The notes under the pieces are model-generated. The model did no database searches and was not told the origin of the DNA. It saw nothing but the letters and a program-made list of their open reading frames with translations. 64,000 nt of DNA from Belliella aquatica. GTDB taxonomy: Bacteria; Bacteroidota; Bacteroidia; Cytophagales; Cyclobacteriaceae. The translations under genes were made by a program, and so were the position numbers. The DNA is taken from the NCBI RefSeq assembly GCF_014637795.1, contig NZ_BMFD01000005.1, forward strand, positions 310,001-374,000. Reading direction: 5' to 3'. Positions 1 to 8,496 of the stretch are shown here, in pieces; position 1 is the stretch's first letter; each line of letters starts with the position of its first letter.

Positions 1-1
1 T

Positions 2-40
2 GAAGACCTGTACATCCGCACCAAAGAAAGAGAAGGTTAA
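2..40 (+). CDS. 3' end of an upstream gene (partial)
   Basis: One frame stays open from the window edge and ends in TAA at 38-40. It reads EDLYIRTKEREG, a charged tail. A plus-strand gene starting outside the window is plausible, but twelve codons cannot identify a family or prove coding. Confidence 0.3.
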   Translation, partial: EDLYIRTKEREG

Positions 41-99
41 TTAAACTGTAAAAAAAATTATTTTTTGAAGTATTTCAATTCAGTAACACAAGTATAACC

Positions 100-1329
100 A
101 TGGCTTTTTATCTTAGAAAAGGTTTCAATTTCGGTCCCATAAGAATCAATCTTTCTAAAAGCGGGCTTGGCTTATCTGCTGGCGTTACTGGCGCAAGAAT
201 TGGAATTAATTCCCGTGGTCAAAGCTACGTTCATGGAGGTCGGCATGGTTTATATTACAGAAAAAACCTTGGTTCCATAAACACCTCAAGAGGAAATAGC
301 AGCAATACAAATCAAGGGAATTGGAAATTGGATGATAAAGAGATTTTCACAGATACAGGACTCACTTATCTTCCTCAGAGTATTCAAAAACCAGAATTTA
401 TCCTACCTACACTAACCACTAAAGTGGGCAAAGCAACACTATTTTTAGGAATAGCACTGATTATTGTCGCACTTTTCACTCAAGCTATTGAATTTAAAAT
501 TGGAATAGGGTTGCTCGGTGCTGCTTTGATTTTATGGAATAGAAGAGCGAACCAAAAAGTAGTTCAAATCGAACAATCACTTGAAAAGCTGCTAGCCTTA
601 AACCCTTCGGAGCAAAATAAAAATAACTGGGACTTACTTACTACAGGCATTCCGGAAAAGGCAAAACCTACGCTTGCCCTGCATTGTATCCAATCTTGGC
701 TCGAAAGTCAAATTGAATCAGGTCAAATCACACCCATAAATCAAATCCAAAGTGTCCTCAACCTTGATAAAACTAAATTCAAAAACCTCGTTATCCTTAT
801 TTATAAAGACATTGTGGAAGAGGTATTGGCAGACCATCAGCTAACCGAGGAAGAGGAAAAACTAATTTCTGAGATAGAATCAAAATGGGAAATTGCACCT
901 CCGGTGATTCAAGAAGAGAAAAAACTGATAGCTCAGTTTAAGCGGCTACGCGAAATCCAATTTGAACCTTTAACTCCCATAGTTTCTGAAAAGTCATTCA
1001 ACTCAGATGAAGAATTATACTTTGAATCAGAGGGCAGACTGCTTCATCTAAGAGTACTCGACAGTTGGCAACAAAATAAAATACGCTATAAAAACATGGG
1101 GTACAAACTAGACATTCAGGGTATCATTCGTCTTACAGATAAATCTATCAGCATTGAAGAAGGTAGAAATACCAGAACCTACCCAATCCGACAAGTAGAA
1201 GATATTTACCTTTCTTCTGAAAATGGAGTCATTGAAATTTTTCTTCAAAACAGAAAATCTCCTCTAGTCATTACCTGCCCAAATCTTTTCAAGTTTGCTG
1301 CCATTCTGAACAAAATCATAGAAGCATAA
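100..1329 (+). CDS. DUF4236-domain membrane protein
   Basis: The 409-residue protein opens with a DUF4236-like segment (about residues 1-55: MAFYLRKGFNFGP, then SKSGLGLSAG and GARIG), a small glycine-rich domain of unknown function. Two hydrophobic stretches follow at about 112-128 and 133-146, probably a transmembrane hairpin. The remaining 260 residues are soluble, mostly helical and charged up to about 300. The last 70 residues are rich in beta-strand and could be a PH-like fold, which is a guess. The ATG at 100 is preferred because the DUF begins at the first residue. It is convergent with the outer-membrane gene that follows and has no evident link to the xylan locus. Confidence 0.75.
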   Translation: MAFYLRKGFNFGPIRINLSKSGLGLSAGVTGARIGINSRGQSYVHGGRHGLYYRKNLGSINTSRGNSSNTNQGNWKLDDKEIFTDTGLTYLPQSIQKPEFILPTLTTKVGKATLFLGIALIIVALFTQAIEFKIGIGLLGAALILWNRRANQKVVQIEQSLEKLLALNPSEQNKNNWDLLTTGIPEKAKPTLALHCIQSWLESQIESGQITPINQIQSVLNLDKTKFKNLVILIYKDIVEEVLADHQLTEEEEKLISEIESKWEIAPPVIQEEKKLIAQFKRLREIQFEPLTPIVSEKSFNSDEELYFESEGRLLHLRVLDSWQQNKIRYKNMGYKLDIQGIIRLTDKSISIEEGRNTRTYPIRQVEDIYLSSENGVIEIFLQNRKSPLVITCPNLFKFAAILNKIIEA

Positions 1330-1341
1330 ATTACTAAAAAT

Positions 1342-2424
1342 CTAAAAAGCCTCTCCAAAAGTCAAGTAAATTCTCAAATCTTCATAAGGTGATCTTGCGA
1401 TATCTAACCTAAGGTTGAGCTTTTCTTTTTTGCTCAACTGAAACCTACCTCCTACTCCATAAGTAAACTTACTTTGATTGATCTGAAAAGGATTTTCCTT
1501 AGTAAAGACATTACCAACACCTGTAAAAGCCACTGCACCCCAGCGTGGTAAGAACTTCCATCTATATTCTGCTTGAAGTAGAGTAAGCTGCTCATCTCTG
1601 AATTTCCCCTCAAATAATCCTCTCAAAAGTCGATTACCTCCTACCAAAGGCAAGCCAAAAAATGGCGGCTGCCCTGACAAAAACTCTCCATAAGCATTCC
1701 ATACAAACACCGACTTGGGACTAATAGAATGTACACTTCGAAAATCTACTTGCCAGCGACTAAACTGAAATTCGCTACCGATTGATTTGTTATAAGTTTG
1801 AAAACTCGCTTCTGCAAAAATTCCTTTTGTTGGGTAAAGTTGGCTATCACGAGAATCATAATAGATCATTGGACCTAAACCACTAAGTCTTCCACCTTCA
1901 TTTCCTCTGATATTTTGATTGTCCAAAATTCCATTTTCCTCAATCGAAGTGATGTCAAAATCATCAAAATGATAGCGAAATCCGAGATACAGATTAGAGC
2001 TTAATTTTCTCAAATAATCAAATCTCAATCTCGGAAAAGTTGCATCAAATTGCTCGCGATCACTTTCCTGAACATTCGGTCCTATTCCATAGAAAAAATA
2101 CACATAGCGATACCAACCAATTTCACCTGCAAAAAGCTGTTTGTTCTCCTCCGTAAAAATCCTCCAACTGCCGTAAACCAAAAACTGATTCAGCAAGGTA
2201 TATGCTCCACCTACCGCCACTTGACTTTCGTAGGTTTCAGCGAGAGGATTCCCCATCTTAAAGTTTCCAACTGCCCCTGCACCAAAAGACCAAGAAGTCT
2301 CAGGTGTATAATAAACTAAGGGAAGCACAGAAATAACAGGCTTCACAGCGACAGAATCCCTTTGTGCAGATACCATCAAAGCGGATAAAAAAATCAAAAT
2401 AAAACAGACACCTCTCTTCATCAT
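1342..2424 (-). CDS. BamA/TamA-like outer-membrane barrel protein
   Basis: 360 residues with a signal peptide (about 1-20, ending VSAQ) followed by a region that resembles the C-terminal surface-antigen barrel of the Omp85/BamA family: alternating strands, a GGNRLLRG-type segment around residue 260, and a terminal Phe as expected for a BAM substrate. No POTRA domains are present, so it is a short stand-alone barrel and not BamA itself. Such short barrels are common in Bacteroidota and their cargo is mostly unknown. Start could be 2424 or the next ATG at 2421. It lies divergent from the uxuB-like gene and is probably unrelated to it. Confidence 0.72.
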   Translation of the reverse strand: MMKRGVCFILIFLSALMVSAQRDSVAVKPVISVLPLVYYTPETSWSFGAGAVGNFKMGNPLAETYESQVAVGGAYTLLNQFLVYGSWRIFTEENKQLFAGEIGWYRYVYFFYGIGPNVQESDREQFDATFPRLRFDYLRKLSSNLYLGFRYHFDDFDITSIEENGILDNQNIRGNEGGRLSGLGPMIYYDSRDSQLYPTKGIFAEASFQTYNKSIGSEFQFSRWQVDFRSVHSISPKSVFVWNAYGEFLSGQPPFFGLPLVGGNRLLRGLFEGKFRDEQLTLLQAEYRWKFLPRWGAVAFTGVGNVFTKENPFQINQSKFTYGVGGRFQLSKKEKLNLRLDIARSPYEDLRIYLTFGEAF

Positions 2425-2586
2425 GATGCAATGTACGGATTTTGGATATTATTAGGATTCCTATTTAATCACGTTGAGCCTGTTACACTATATGTTGTAA
2501 TCAATACTTTGACTATAAATTTTAAATTCTAATTATTTGGCAAGCCTTCATAATATTTCCCAAATTGCACTATAAAACTCAACAAT

Positions 2587-3432
2587 ATGGATCAAAAGCA
2601 ATCAAGTCTTTCAGGAAAAGTAGCAGTCATCACGGGTGGATATGGCGTCCTATGCCAAGCCATGGCTAGAGCATTAGCTGAACAAGGTGTCAAGATTGCA
2701 ATTCTTGGAAGAAACCTTGAAAAAGCACAAGCTTTTGCCTCTGAATTGAGAACAATGGGGACATTAGCGATCGGAATAAAAGCGGATGTACTCAACAAAG
2801 AAGAACTGGAACTAGCAAATGTAGAAATCAATACTAAGCTTGGAATTTGTGATTTTTTGATAAATGGTGCAGGTGGAAATCATCCTGATAGAATCACTAC
2901 AAAATCAATGATGGAAGAAGAAGATTTGGGCAATAATTCACTCAAAACATTTTTTGACTTAGATGTTGCAGGATTCAAGTACATTTTTGACTTGAATATG
3001 CTCGGCACATTACTACCTACTCAAGTTTTTGCAAAAGAAATGATAGGAAGGACTGATTGCTCGATTGTAAATATTTCATCAGTTGCTGCGATAAAGCCAC
3101 TGACAAAAGTAGCTTCTTATGGTAGTGCAAAAGCAGCTATTTCCAATTTCACGGAGTGGCTTGCCGTACACTTTTCTCAGATGGGTATACGTGTCAATGC
3201 GATTGCTCCAGGATTCTTTTTGGCTGATCAAAACAGCGCTTTGTTAACCAATCCTGATGGGTCATTGACATCAAGAGGAGAGCAAATCATTCAAAATACC
3301 CCTATGGGAAGATTTGGTAAACCAGAAGATTTGAATTCTACGCTACTTTGGCTTTTGGACCCCAAGTCTGCCTTTGTAACTGGAATAATAGTACCTGTAG
3401 ATGGAGGATTTACAGCTTACTCAGGAGTTTGA
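2587..3432 (+). CDS. uxuB: SDR-type D-mannonate oxidoreductase (fructuronate reductase)
   Basis: 281-residue classical short-chain dehydrogenase. It has a nucleotide-binding loop TGGYGVLC (16-23; the usual third glycine is Cys), NGAG at 93-96, Ser164/165, and the YxxxK pair Tyr178/Lys182. The insert around residues 97-125 (NHPDR... SMMEEED) is typical of the SDR mannonate oxidoreductases related to Bacillus YjmF/UxuB, not of general ketoreductases. Expected reaction: NAD(H)-dependent interconversion of D-fructuronate and D-mannonate, one step before UxuA, which is encoded at 12939-14114. It is separated from the main locus by about 3 kb of unrelated genes, and no operator of the LacI type was seen in front of it. 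Confidence 0.78.
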   Translation: MDQKQSSLSGKVAVITGGYGVLCQAMARALAEQGVKIAILGRNLEKAQAFASELRTMGTLAIGIKADVLNKEELELANVEINTKLGICDFLINGAGGNHPDRITTKSMMEEEDLGNNSLKTFFDLDVAGFKYIFDLNMLGTLLPTQVFAKEMIGRTDCSIVNISSVAAIKPLTKVASYGSAKAAISNFTEWLAVHFSQMGIRVNAIAPGFFLADQNSALLTNPDGSLTSRGEQIIQNTPMGRFGKPEDLNSTLLWLLDPKSAFVTGIIVPVDGGFTAYSGV

Positions 3433-3451
3433 TTTATTTAGATAAGAAACG

Positions 3452-4024
3452 ATGTCTAATTCCTACTTCCAAGATCAGAAATTCAGCAATGTTGACTTCA
3501 AAGACAAACTTTTATTAAAAGGTGAGTATGATGGTTGCCAGTTTCTCAACTGTGATTTTTCATCTACTAATCTATCCCATTTTAGATTTTTAGACTGTGA
3601 ATTTATCAACTGCAACTTGGCTCTTGCAAAAACAGAAAAAACAGCTTTTATCGAAGTTAAATTCTCAGGATGTAAAATATTGGGGGTCAGGTTTGACAGC
3701 TGTGAGTCCCTAGGACTTGATTTTTCATTTGAAAACTGCCAATTGGCAAGCTCCTCTTTTTACAAGTTGAAAATCAAAAAGACTATATTCAGCAATTGTA
3801 ATTTGCAGCATGTTGATTTTGGATCAGCTGATCTTTCTGCCACTACTTTTGAAAATTGTGATCTAGGTCATGCAATATTCGAAAATAGTATTCTCGAAAA
3901 GGCTGATTTTACTACTGCATACAATTTTAGTATTGACCCTGAAAACAACAAACTCAAAAAGGCACGCTTTTCAACAAATGGCTTACCTGGTCTTTTGGGG
4001 AAGTATGATATTGTGGTTGAATAG
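3452..4024 (+). CDS. Pentapeptide-repeat protein
   Basis: 190 residues almost entirely made of A(D/N)LxF-type five-residue repeats (NCDFS, DCEFI, NCNLA, NCNLQ, ADLSA, NCDLG, ADFTT), predicted to form a right-handed quadrilateral beta-helix. The arrangement (long helix, short C-terminal LLGKYDIVVE tail) is reminiscent of Qnr/MfpA-type DNA mimics, but the protein is shorter than Qnr (about 218) and the match is one of topology only. It follows the uxuB-like gene by 19 bp on the same strand, so the two may be cotranscribed. Function is unknown; cytosolic because no signal peptide is visible. Confidence 0.75.
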   Translation: MSNSYFQDQKFSNVDFKDKLLLKGEYDGCQFLNCDFSSTNLSHFRFLDCEFINCNLALAKTEKTAFIEVKFSGCKILGVRFDSCESLGLDFSFENCQLASSSFYKLKIKKTIFSNCNLQHVDFGSADLSATTFENCDLGHAIFENSILEKADFTTAYNFSIDPENNKLKKARFSTNGLPGLLGKYDIVVE

Positions 4025-4140
4025 GAAATAAATCAAATTTAGGGAAACTGAAAACCAAAATTCTAAAACATAGCGTGTTCATGCTTTTAAATAAAAAATT
4101 GATCATAAATTAAAATCTAATACAAAATAAACCCAACACC

Positions 4141-4569
4141 ATGGCAGAGCTTAAAACCCAACAAAACGACGCAAATGTTAAGGATTTTATCCATGAATTT
4201 GCAAATTCAGAGCAAAAGATTGCTGACAGTTTATTGCTTTTAGAATTATTTGAAAAAATCACTAGCTACAAACCAAAAATGTGGGGAGACTCTATCATTG
4301 GTTTTGGAAAGTATCATTACAAATCAGAAAGGAGCACACAAAAAGGTGATTGGCCATTAGTTGGTTTTTCTCCCAGAAAGACAGCCATATCACTTTATGT
4401 CTATTCAAGTGGAGCAGGTCAAGATCAATTAATCGAAAAGCTAGGTAAATTCAAAATGGGAAAGGGCTGTATATATGTCAAAAAACTCTCTGATATAGAT
4501 CAAAAAGTATTGGAAGAAATTATACTTTCTACCGTAGATTTTCTACAAAATAAATATGGAAAAATCTAA
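4141..4569 (+). CDS. DUF1801 protein
   Basis: 142 residues matching the DUF1801 (YdhG-like) fold: helical N-terminus, the conserved KMWGDSIIGFGKYHY stretch around residues 45-60, GFSPRKTAISLYVY around 84-97, and GKGCIYVKKLSDID near 112-125. No signal peptide, so it is a small cytosolic protein. The family has no firmly established biochemical role. No functional tie to the surrounding sugar genes is evident. Confidence 0.8.
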   Translation: MAELKTQQNDANVKDFIHEFANSEQKIADSLLLLELFEKITSYKPKMWGDSIIGFGKYHYKSERSTQKGDWPLVGFSPRKTAISLYVYSSGAGQDQLIEKLGKFKMGKGCIYVKKLSDIDQKVLEEIILSTVDFLQNKYGKI

Positions 4570-4865
4570 AAGAATAGCTCTCTCAAAAATATATGGCGTT
4601 GATATTTTATGATTATCCGCAATGACACCAGTATGTGAATATTTCACTCATAATTATGCGAATAATCGACAACATTCCACAGTCAACTGACCACAGCTGA
4701 TTGAGATTAACTTCATACAATATTATCAATGGCTACTGGTGCAAAAGCGGATATACATATAATATTTTTAAAAATTTAACCTAAAATCAAAGTAAGTTCA
4801 GAAAATAGGCGGAAACGTTTTCAACTTTTTCAATTTTTTTAGATAGACAATGATTACATAATTAA
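4570..4865. other. Intergenic region with imperfect inverted repeat
   Basis: About 296 bp between two convergent genes. It contains an 11-bp imperfect inverted repeat (GATTATCCGCA at 4611-4621 and its near complement TGCGAATAATC at 4657-4667) enclosing a second small hairpin (GTGAA/TTCAC, 4635-4647). It may act as a transcription end, but there is no T-run right after it. Nothing coding was seen. Confidence 0.4.
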
Positions 4866-5516
4866 TCAATTGTTTTTTCGGTTTAAGGGAGACTTTGACT
4901 TATAGAGTTGATCCACTTTTGCTGAGTCAACTTCAGTAAAACTAGGACTTTCTGGAATTTTGTAATCCTGCTTCAATTCCCGAAAAACTTGAAGAAGCCC
5001 TCCCCCACTTGAATTAAAAAACATCGCTCCTCCAGCCCCGTTTGGAATAGCCCTTTCAAGAAATTGAGCAAATCCTCCTTTCCCAGCACTTGGGATATAT
5101 TTGTACACCGACATCATTAAAGCCTTACTTTTCATAATACTCACCTCAGATTGACTCCTGTAAACCGGGGTAGAAAGAATTCTTCTCTTGAATTCAGCCT
5201 CAGAGGGTAGTGGCCTTACCTCTATCAAATCTAAATTACTTTCCTTAGGATAAATAAAAACTTTGGTAGGAAGATTTTCGATGTTCAATTCAAGATCGAG
5301 TACTTCGTAACCAATATGACTGATCTTAACAGTCACATTCTCCTCTAGGGCTAAAAGAAAAAAACCTTGGCTATCACTCACCGACTGATCTCTTTGATAA
5401 AATATATGCACGCCCTCGACAGGCAATCCAGTTTCAGCATCAATAACCCTCGCTTTCCAAGTCACCTCCTGATTTGGGCTGATTATCATCATAGAAATCC
5501 ATAAAAATTGAAGCAT
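4866..5516 (-). CDS. Carboxypeptidase-regulatory-like (CarbopepD_reg-2) protein
   Basis: 216 residues: a hydrophobic N-terminus (about 1-14), then a transthyretin-like carboxypeptidase regulatory domain at about 18-92 (WKARVIDAETGLPVEGVHIF ... DSQGFFLL ... ISHIGYEVLDL), then about 120 residues with no family I recognise. The first domain is the same fold found at the N-terminus of SusC-type transporters, but there is no plug or barrel here. It is probably exported. The N-terminal signal is short, so the true start may differ. No neighbour suggests a role. Confidence 0.62.
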   Translation of the reverse strand: MLQFLWISMMIISPNQEVTWKARVIDAETGLPVEGVHIFYQRDQSVSDSQGFFLLALEENVTVKISHIGYEVLDLELNIENLPTKVFIYPKESNLDLIEVRPLPSEAEFKRRILSTPVYRSQSEVSIMKSKALMMSVYKYIPSAGKGGFAQFLERAIPNGAGGAMFFNSSGGGLLQVFRELKQDYKIPESPSFTEVDSAKVDQLYKSKSPLNRKNN

Positions 5517-5830
5517 GTCGTTCTCTAAATTTTAAAACAATTTGCAGAAATTTTACCCGCCTATTGCATCTTTTGGCTGATCAAACCTGCTTTTTTAACC
5601 TTTTATAAGAAAAATTTAAGTGATTTAAGATTGTTTAAAATTTAGAATAGAAGTAAATTTTTCTAAAACCTGAAATTTGATTTTTACATCTTAATTCAAC
5701 TGTATCAGTTTTGAAAATTGAACAAATAAATCTATGCATTATGAATTTTAACTGATCTAGAATTGACTTTTATTAATTCAGCAGACAATAAAGTAAAATC
5801 CTTAATAATTACCTTAATTATTATCATTTT

Positions 5831-5838
5831 TAATTTTG
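5831..5838 (+). promoter_or_regulatory. Candidate Bacteroidota -7 box before GH43
   Basis: TAATTTTG is an exact match to the Bacteroidota -7 element TAnnTTTG, 62 bp upstream of the GH43 start. A clear TTTG at -33 is missing. Its last two bases are the first two of the operator at 5837-5850, so a bound repressor would block the promoter. Confidence 0.5.
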
Positions 5839-5850
5839 AAACCGATTTCA
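5837..5850. promoter_or_regulatory. LacI-type operator, site A
   Basis: TGAAACCGATTTCA is a near-palindrome centred on CG, the usual layout for LacI-family operators. It shares CGATTTCA and the arm pattern with four other intergenic sites in this window (14489, 14766, 62854, 63067). It sits 50 bp before the GH43 start and overlaps the -7 box. The likely partner is the LacI-family protein encoded at 14905-15942. Confidence 0.62.
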
Positions 5851-5900
5851 TTTATCATATTTTAGATTTTTAATAAAATATACTTAAAATCAATCTACCT

Positions 5901-7001
5901 ATGAACCTAAAATCAACAAGAAGTTTGATCGCGATGTCAACTGCTTCTCTCTTGTTGTTTTCCTCTTGTGGAAAACAAGAAAGCGCAGAAGAAACTGTGA
6001 TTGTAGAAGAAGAAAAAAGCACCTTCTTATCCCCACCATTGATCAGCCATATATATACAGCTGATCCTTCTGCACATGTTTTCGATGGAAAAATTTACAT
6101 CTACCCTTCCCATGATGTGGAGTCAGTAGTTGAGGAGGACGATTCAGGAGCCCATTTTAACATGAGAGATTATCATGTTTTCAGCATGGAAACTATCGAT
6201 TCTGAGCCTGTAGATCATGGTGTTGCGTTAGATGTGGATGATGTTCCCTGGGCAAAAAGACAAATGTGGGCACCCGATGCCGCTCAAAAAGATGGGAAAT
6301 ATTATTTATACTTCCCTGCGAAAGATTATGATGATATTTTTCATTTGGGAGTAGCAGTAAGTGATAGCCCAACAGGACCTTTCACAGCACAACCTGAACC
6401 AATGAAAGGTTCATATAGTATTGATCCTGCAGTGTTTCAAGATGGCAATGATTACTTTATTTATTGGGGAGGAATCTGGGGAGGTCAACTGCAGAAATGG
6501 AGAACTGGTGAGTATTTGTCTACGGGAGATTCGCCTTATGATGATGAACCTGCTGATGACGAGCCTGCAATCAGCCCAATGGTGGCCAAACTCAGTGGTG
6601 ATATGTTAGAATTTGGAGAAGAGCCTAGACAAATAAAAATTTTAGATCAAGATGGCTCACCAATTTTAGCTGGTGATCATGAGAGAAGATTCTTTGAAGC
6701 AGCTTGGGTTCACAAGCATAATGACAAATATTACTTCTCTTATTCCACCGGAGACACACATAATATCGCTTATGGGATTGGAGATTCTCCTTATGGTCCA
6801 TTTACCTATCAAGGTGTGATTTTGAAGCCTGTCCAAGGATGGACAAATCATCATTCAATCGTTCAGGTGGATGAAAAATGGTACATTTTCTACCATGACA
6901 CAGAAATCTCTGGGGAAACGCATTTGAGAAATTTAAAAATGACAGAATTGACTCACAATGCAGATGGGTCAATTAATACCATCGAGCCAATTTTGAAATA
7001 G
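5901..7001 (+). CDS. GH43 glycosidase lipoprotein
   Basis: 366 residues with a lipobox ending FSSC (Cys23). The five-bladed GH43 propeller carries the expected acidic triad: base Asp55 (in TADPSAHVF), pKa-modulating Asp175 (SIDPAVF) and acid Glu266 (FFEAAWV); TNHHSIV and FYHD follow near the end. The family contains beta-xylosidases and alpha-L-arabinofuranosidases acting by inversion; the substrate cannot be fixed from sequence alone, but the locus points to xylo-oligosaccharides. No carbohydrate-binding module is attached. A small duplication (DDEPA twice, 214-223) makes an acidic surface loop. It is a single-gene unit between operator site A and the terminator at 7083. Confidence 0.88.
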   Translation: MNLKSTRSLIAMSTASLLLFSSCGKQESAEETVIVEEEKSTFLSPPLISHIYTADPSAHVFDGKIYIYPSHDVESVVEEDDSGAHFNMRDYHVFSMETIDSEPVDHGVALDVDDVPWAKRQMWAPDAAQKDGKYYLYFPAKDYDDIFHLGVAVSDSPTGPFTAQPEPMKGSYSIDPAVFQDGNDYFIYWGGIWGGQLQKWRTGEYLSTGDSPYDDEPADDEPAISPMVAKLSGDMLEFGEEPRQIKILDQDGSPILAGDHERRFFEAAWVHKHNDKYYFSYSTGDTHNIAYGIGDSPYGPFTYQGVILKPVQGWTNHHSIVQVDEKWYIFYHDTEISGETHLRNLKMTELTHNADGSINTIEPILK

Positions 7002-7082
7002 GATAATTATCCATCAATCATGGCGGCAAATCAATCGCGTTGCAAAAATTTGTTAGTTAAATAGTCAACGCTTCAACAAAAT

Positions 7083-7116
7083 AAAAGCCCTTTCAATCAC
7101 TTTGAAAGGGCTTTTT
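7083..7116. terminator. Strong bidirectional intrinsic terminator
   Basis: A perfect 14-bp stem (7083-7096 with 7102-7115) and a 5-nt loop, flanked by A-run and T-run. It lies between the convergent GH43 gene and xylA and should stop transcription from both sides. Confidence 0.9.
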
Positions 7117-7137
7117 GATGATTAATTTCTAGTCAGC

Positions 7138-8451
7138 TTAGATAAACTGATTCAAGATATTTTCAAAGCGTTCTTGTTTACCACTTGTCTTTTTCGGTTC
7201 ACCAACTGACAAGGCATAGTTTCTCAAATCCTCAAGTTTCAGCTTTCCTTGCTCAAAATCACTTCCTTTACCGGCATCAAATGAAGCATATCTTTCTTTT
7301 CTCAAAGACTTGTAGTCAGATTTCTGCAAGATTTCGTCTGCAATGATCAATGACCTTGCGAAAGCATCCATACTACCAATGTGTGCATGGAAAAGATCTT
7401 CCATATCAGTTGAGTTTCTTCTGATTTTCGCATCAAAATTCACTCCTCCTCCATCGATTCCGCCTCCTTCAAGGATGACAAGCATTGACTCGGTAAGCTC
7501 TTGAAGATTGATCGCAAACTGATCTGTATCCCAGCCATTTTGATAATCTCCTCTGTTGGCATCAACACTTCCCAACATTCCTGAATCAACTGCTACTTGC
7601 AATTCATGCTGAAAAGTATGTCCCGCCAAAGTTGCGTGATTCACTTCCAAATTCAATTTGAAATCTTTATCCAACCCATGTTGTCTCAAGAAACCAACTA
7701 CAGTAGCAGCATCGTAATCATACTGATGTTTTGTTGGCTCCATTGGCTTAGGCTCTATTAGGAAATTTCCTTTGAAACCCTTAGATCTTGCATAATCTCT
7801 AGCCATGGTAAGGAATTGAGCCAAATGGGATGTTTCACGCTTCATGTCCGTATTCAATAAGGACATATACCCTTCTCTACCACCCCAAAATACATAATTC
7901 TCACCGCCAAGTTTGATAGTGGCATCGATTGCATTTTTCACTTGTGTACCTGCCCAAGCCAAAACATCAAAATCAGGATTGGTAGAGGCACCATTCATAT
8001 ATCTTGGATTAGAAAACACATTTGCAGTTCCCCAAAGTAACTTTACTCCAGTTTCTTTTTGCTTTTCCAATGCATAATCAGTGATGATTTTCATGCGCTC
8101 TTCGTATTCCTCGATAGAATCACCTTCATCAATCAGATCAATATCATGGAAACAATAATATGGCGCTCCGATTTTCACGAAAAATTCAAATGCAGCATCC
8201 ATTTTATCTTTGGCTCTTTGAACAGCATCATCGCTAGCATCCCAAGGATGAACGATTGTTCCAGGTCCAAATGGATCTCCACCCGTACCACAGAATGAAT
8301 GCCAGTAAGCAATCGCAAATTTGAAATGCTCCTTCATGGATTTTCCTGCGACAACTCTATTTTCATCATAGAATTTGAAAGCAAAAGGATTATTTGATTC
8401 CCTGCCTTCAAACTTGATTTTATCAATATTTGGGAAATAAGTTTTTGACAT
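7138..8451 (-). CDS. xylA: Xylose isomerase
   Basis: 437 residues, the usual length of class II enzymes. It converts D-xylose to D-xylulose in the cytosol. Visible signatures are FHDIDL with His102 and Asp105 (the catalytic pair), VFWGGREGY around 187-195, and the metal-binding LIEPKPMEP with Glu233 and Lys235, followed by [12 protein letters not shown]. It is the last gene of the minus-strand operon uxuA > GH115 > xylB > xylA (45 bp after xylB) and ends just before the bidirectional terminator. Complete, with no missing key residue. Confidence 0.97.
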   Translation of the reverse strand: MSKTYFPNIDKIKFEGRESNNPFAFKFYDENRVVAGKSMKEHFKFAIAYWHSFCGTGGDPFGPGTIVHPWDASDDAVQRAKDKMDAAFEFFVKIGAPYYCFHDIDLIDEGDSIEEYEERMKIITDYALEKQKETGVKLLWGTANVFSNPRYMNGASTNPDFDVLAWAGTQVKNAIDATIKLGGENYVFWGGREGYMSLLNTDMKRETSHLAQFLTMARDYARSKGFKGNFLIEPKPMEPTKHQYDYDAATVVGFLRQHGLDKDFKLNLEVNHATLAGHTFQHELQVAVDSGMLGSVDANRGDYQNGWDTDQFAINLQELTESMLVILEGGGIDGGGVNFDAKIRRNSTDMEDLFHAHIGSMDAFARSLIIADEILQKSDYKSLRKERYASFDAGKGSDFEQGKLKLEDLRNYALSVGEPKKTSGKQERFENILNQFI

Positions 8452-8496
8452 TGTATTGTAGGTTTAATTTATTGAAAGTATTTTTTTGATTTAAGA

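Larger units (their letters stand above)
5517..5900. other. Promoter region of the GH43 gene (no genes)
   Basis: 384 bp of very AT-rich DNA between a minus-strand gene and a plus-strand GH43 gene. The last 70 bp hold a -7 box (TAATTTTG, 5831-5838) overlapping a LacI-type operator (5837-5850). Nothing coding was seen. Confidence 0.6.

Noticed and set aside
4599-4673. Integron attC-like structure (GTTGATA ... CGACAAC with inner hairpins)
   Set aside because: The conserved triplets are in the opposite arrangement to attC (GTT first, AAC last) and there is no integrase or cassette array.
4811-4822. LacI-like palindrome GGAAACGTTTTC
   Set aside because: It lies between convergent gene ends, not in a promoter, and its arms differ from the five operator sites. 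Treated as chance in AT-rich DNA.
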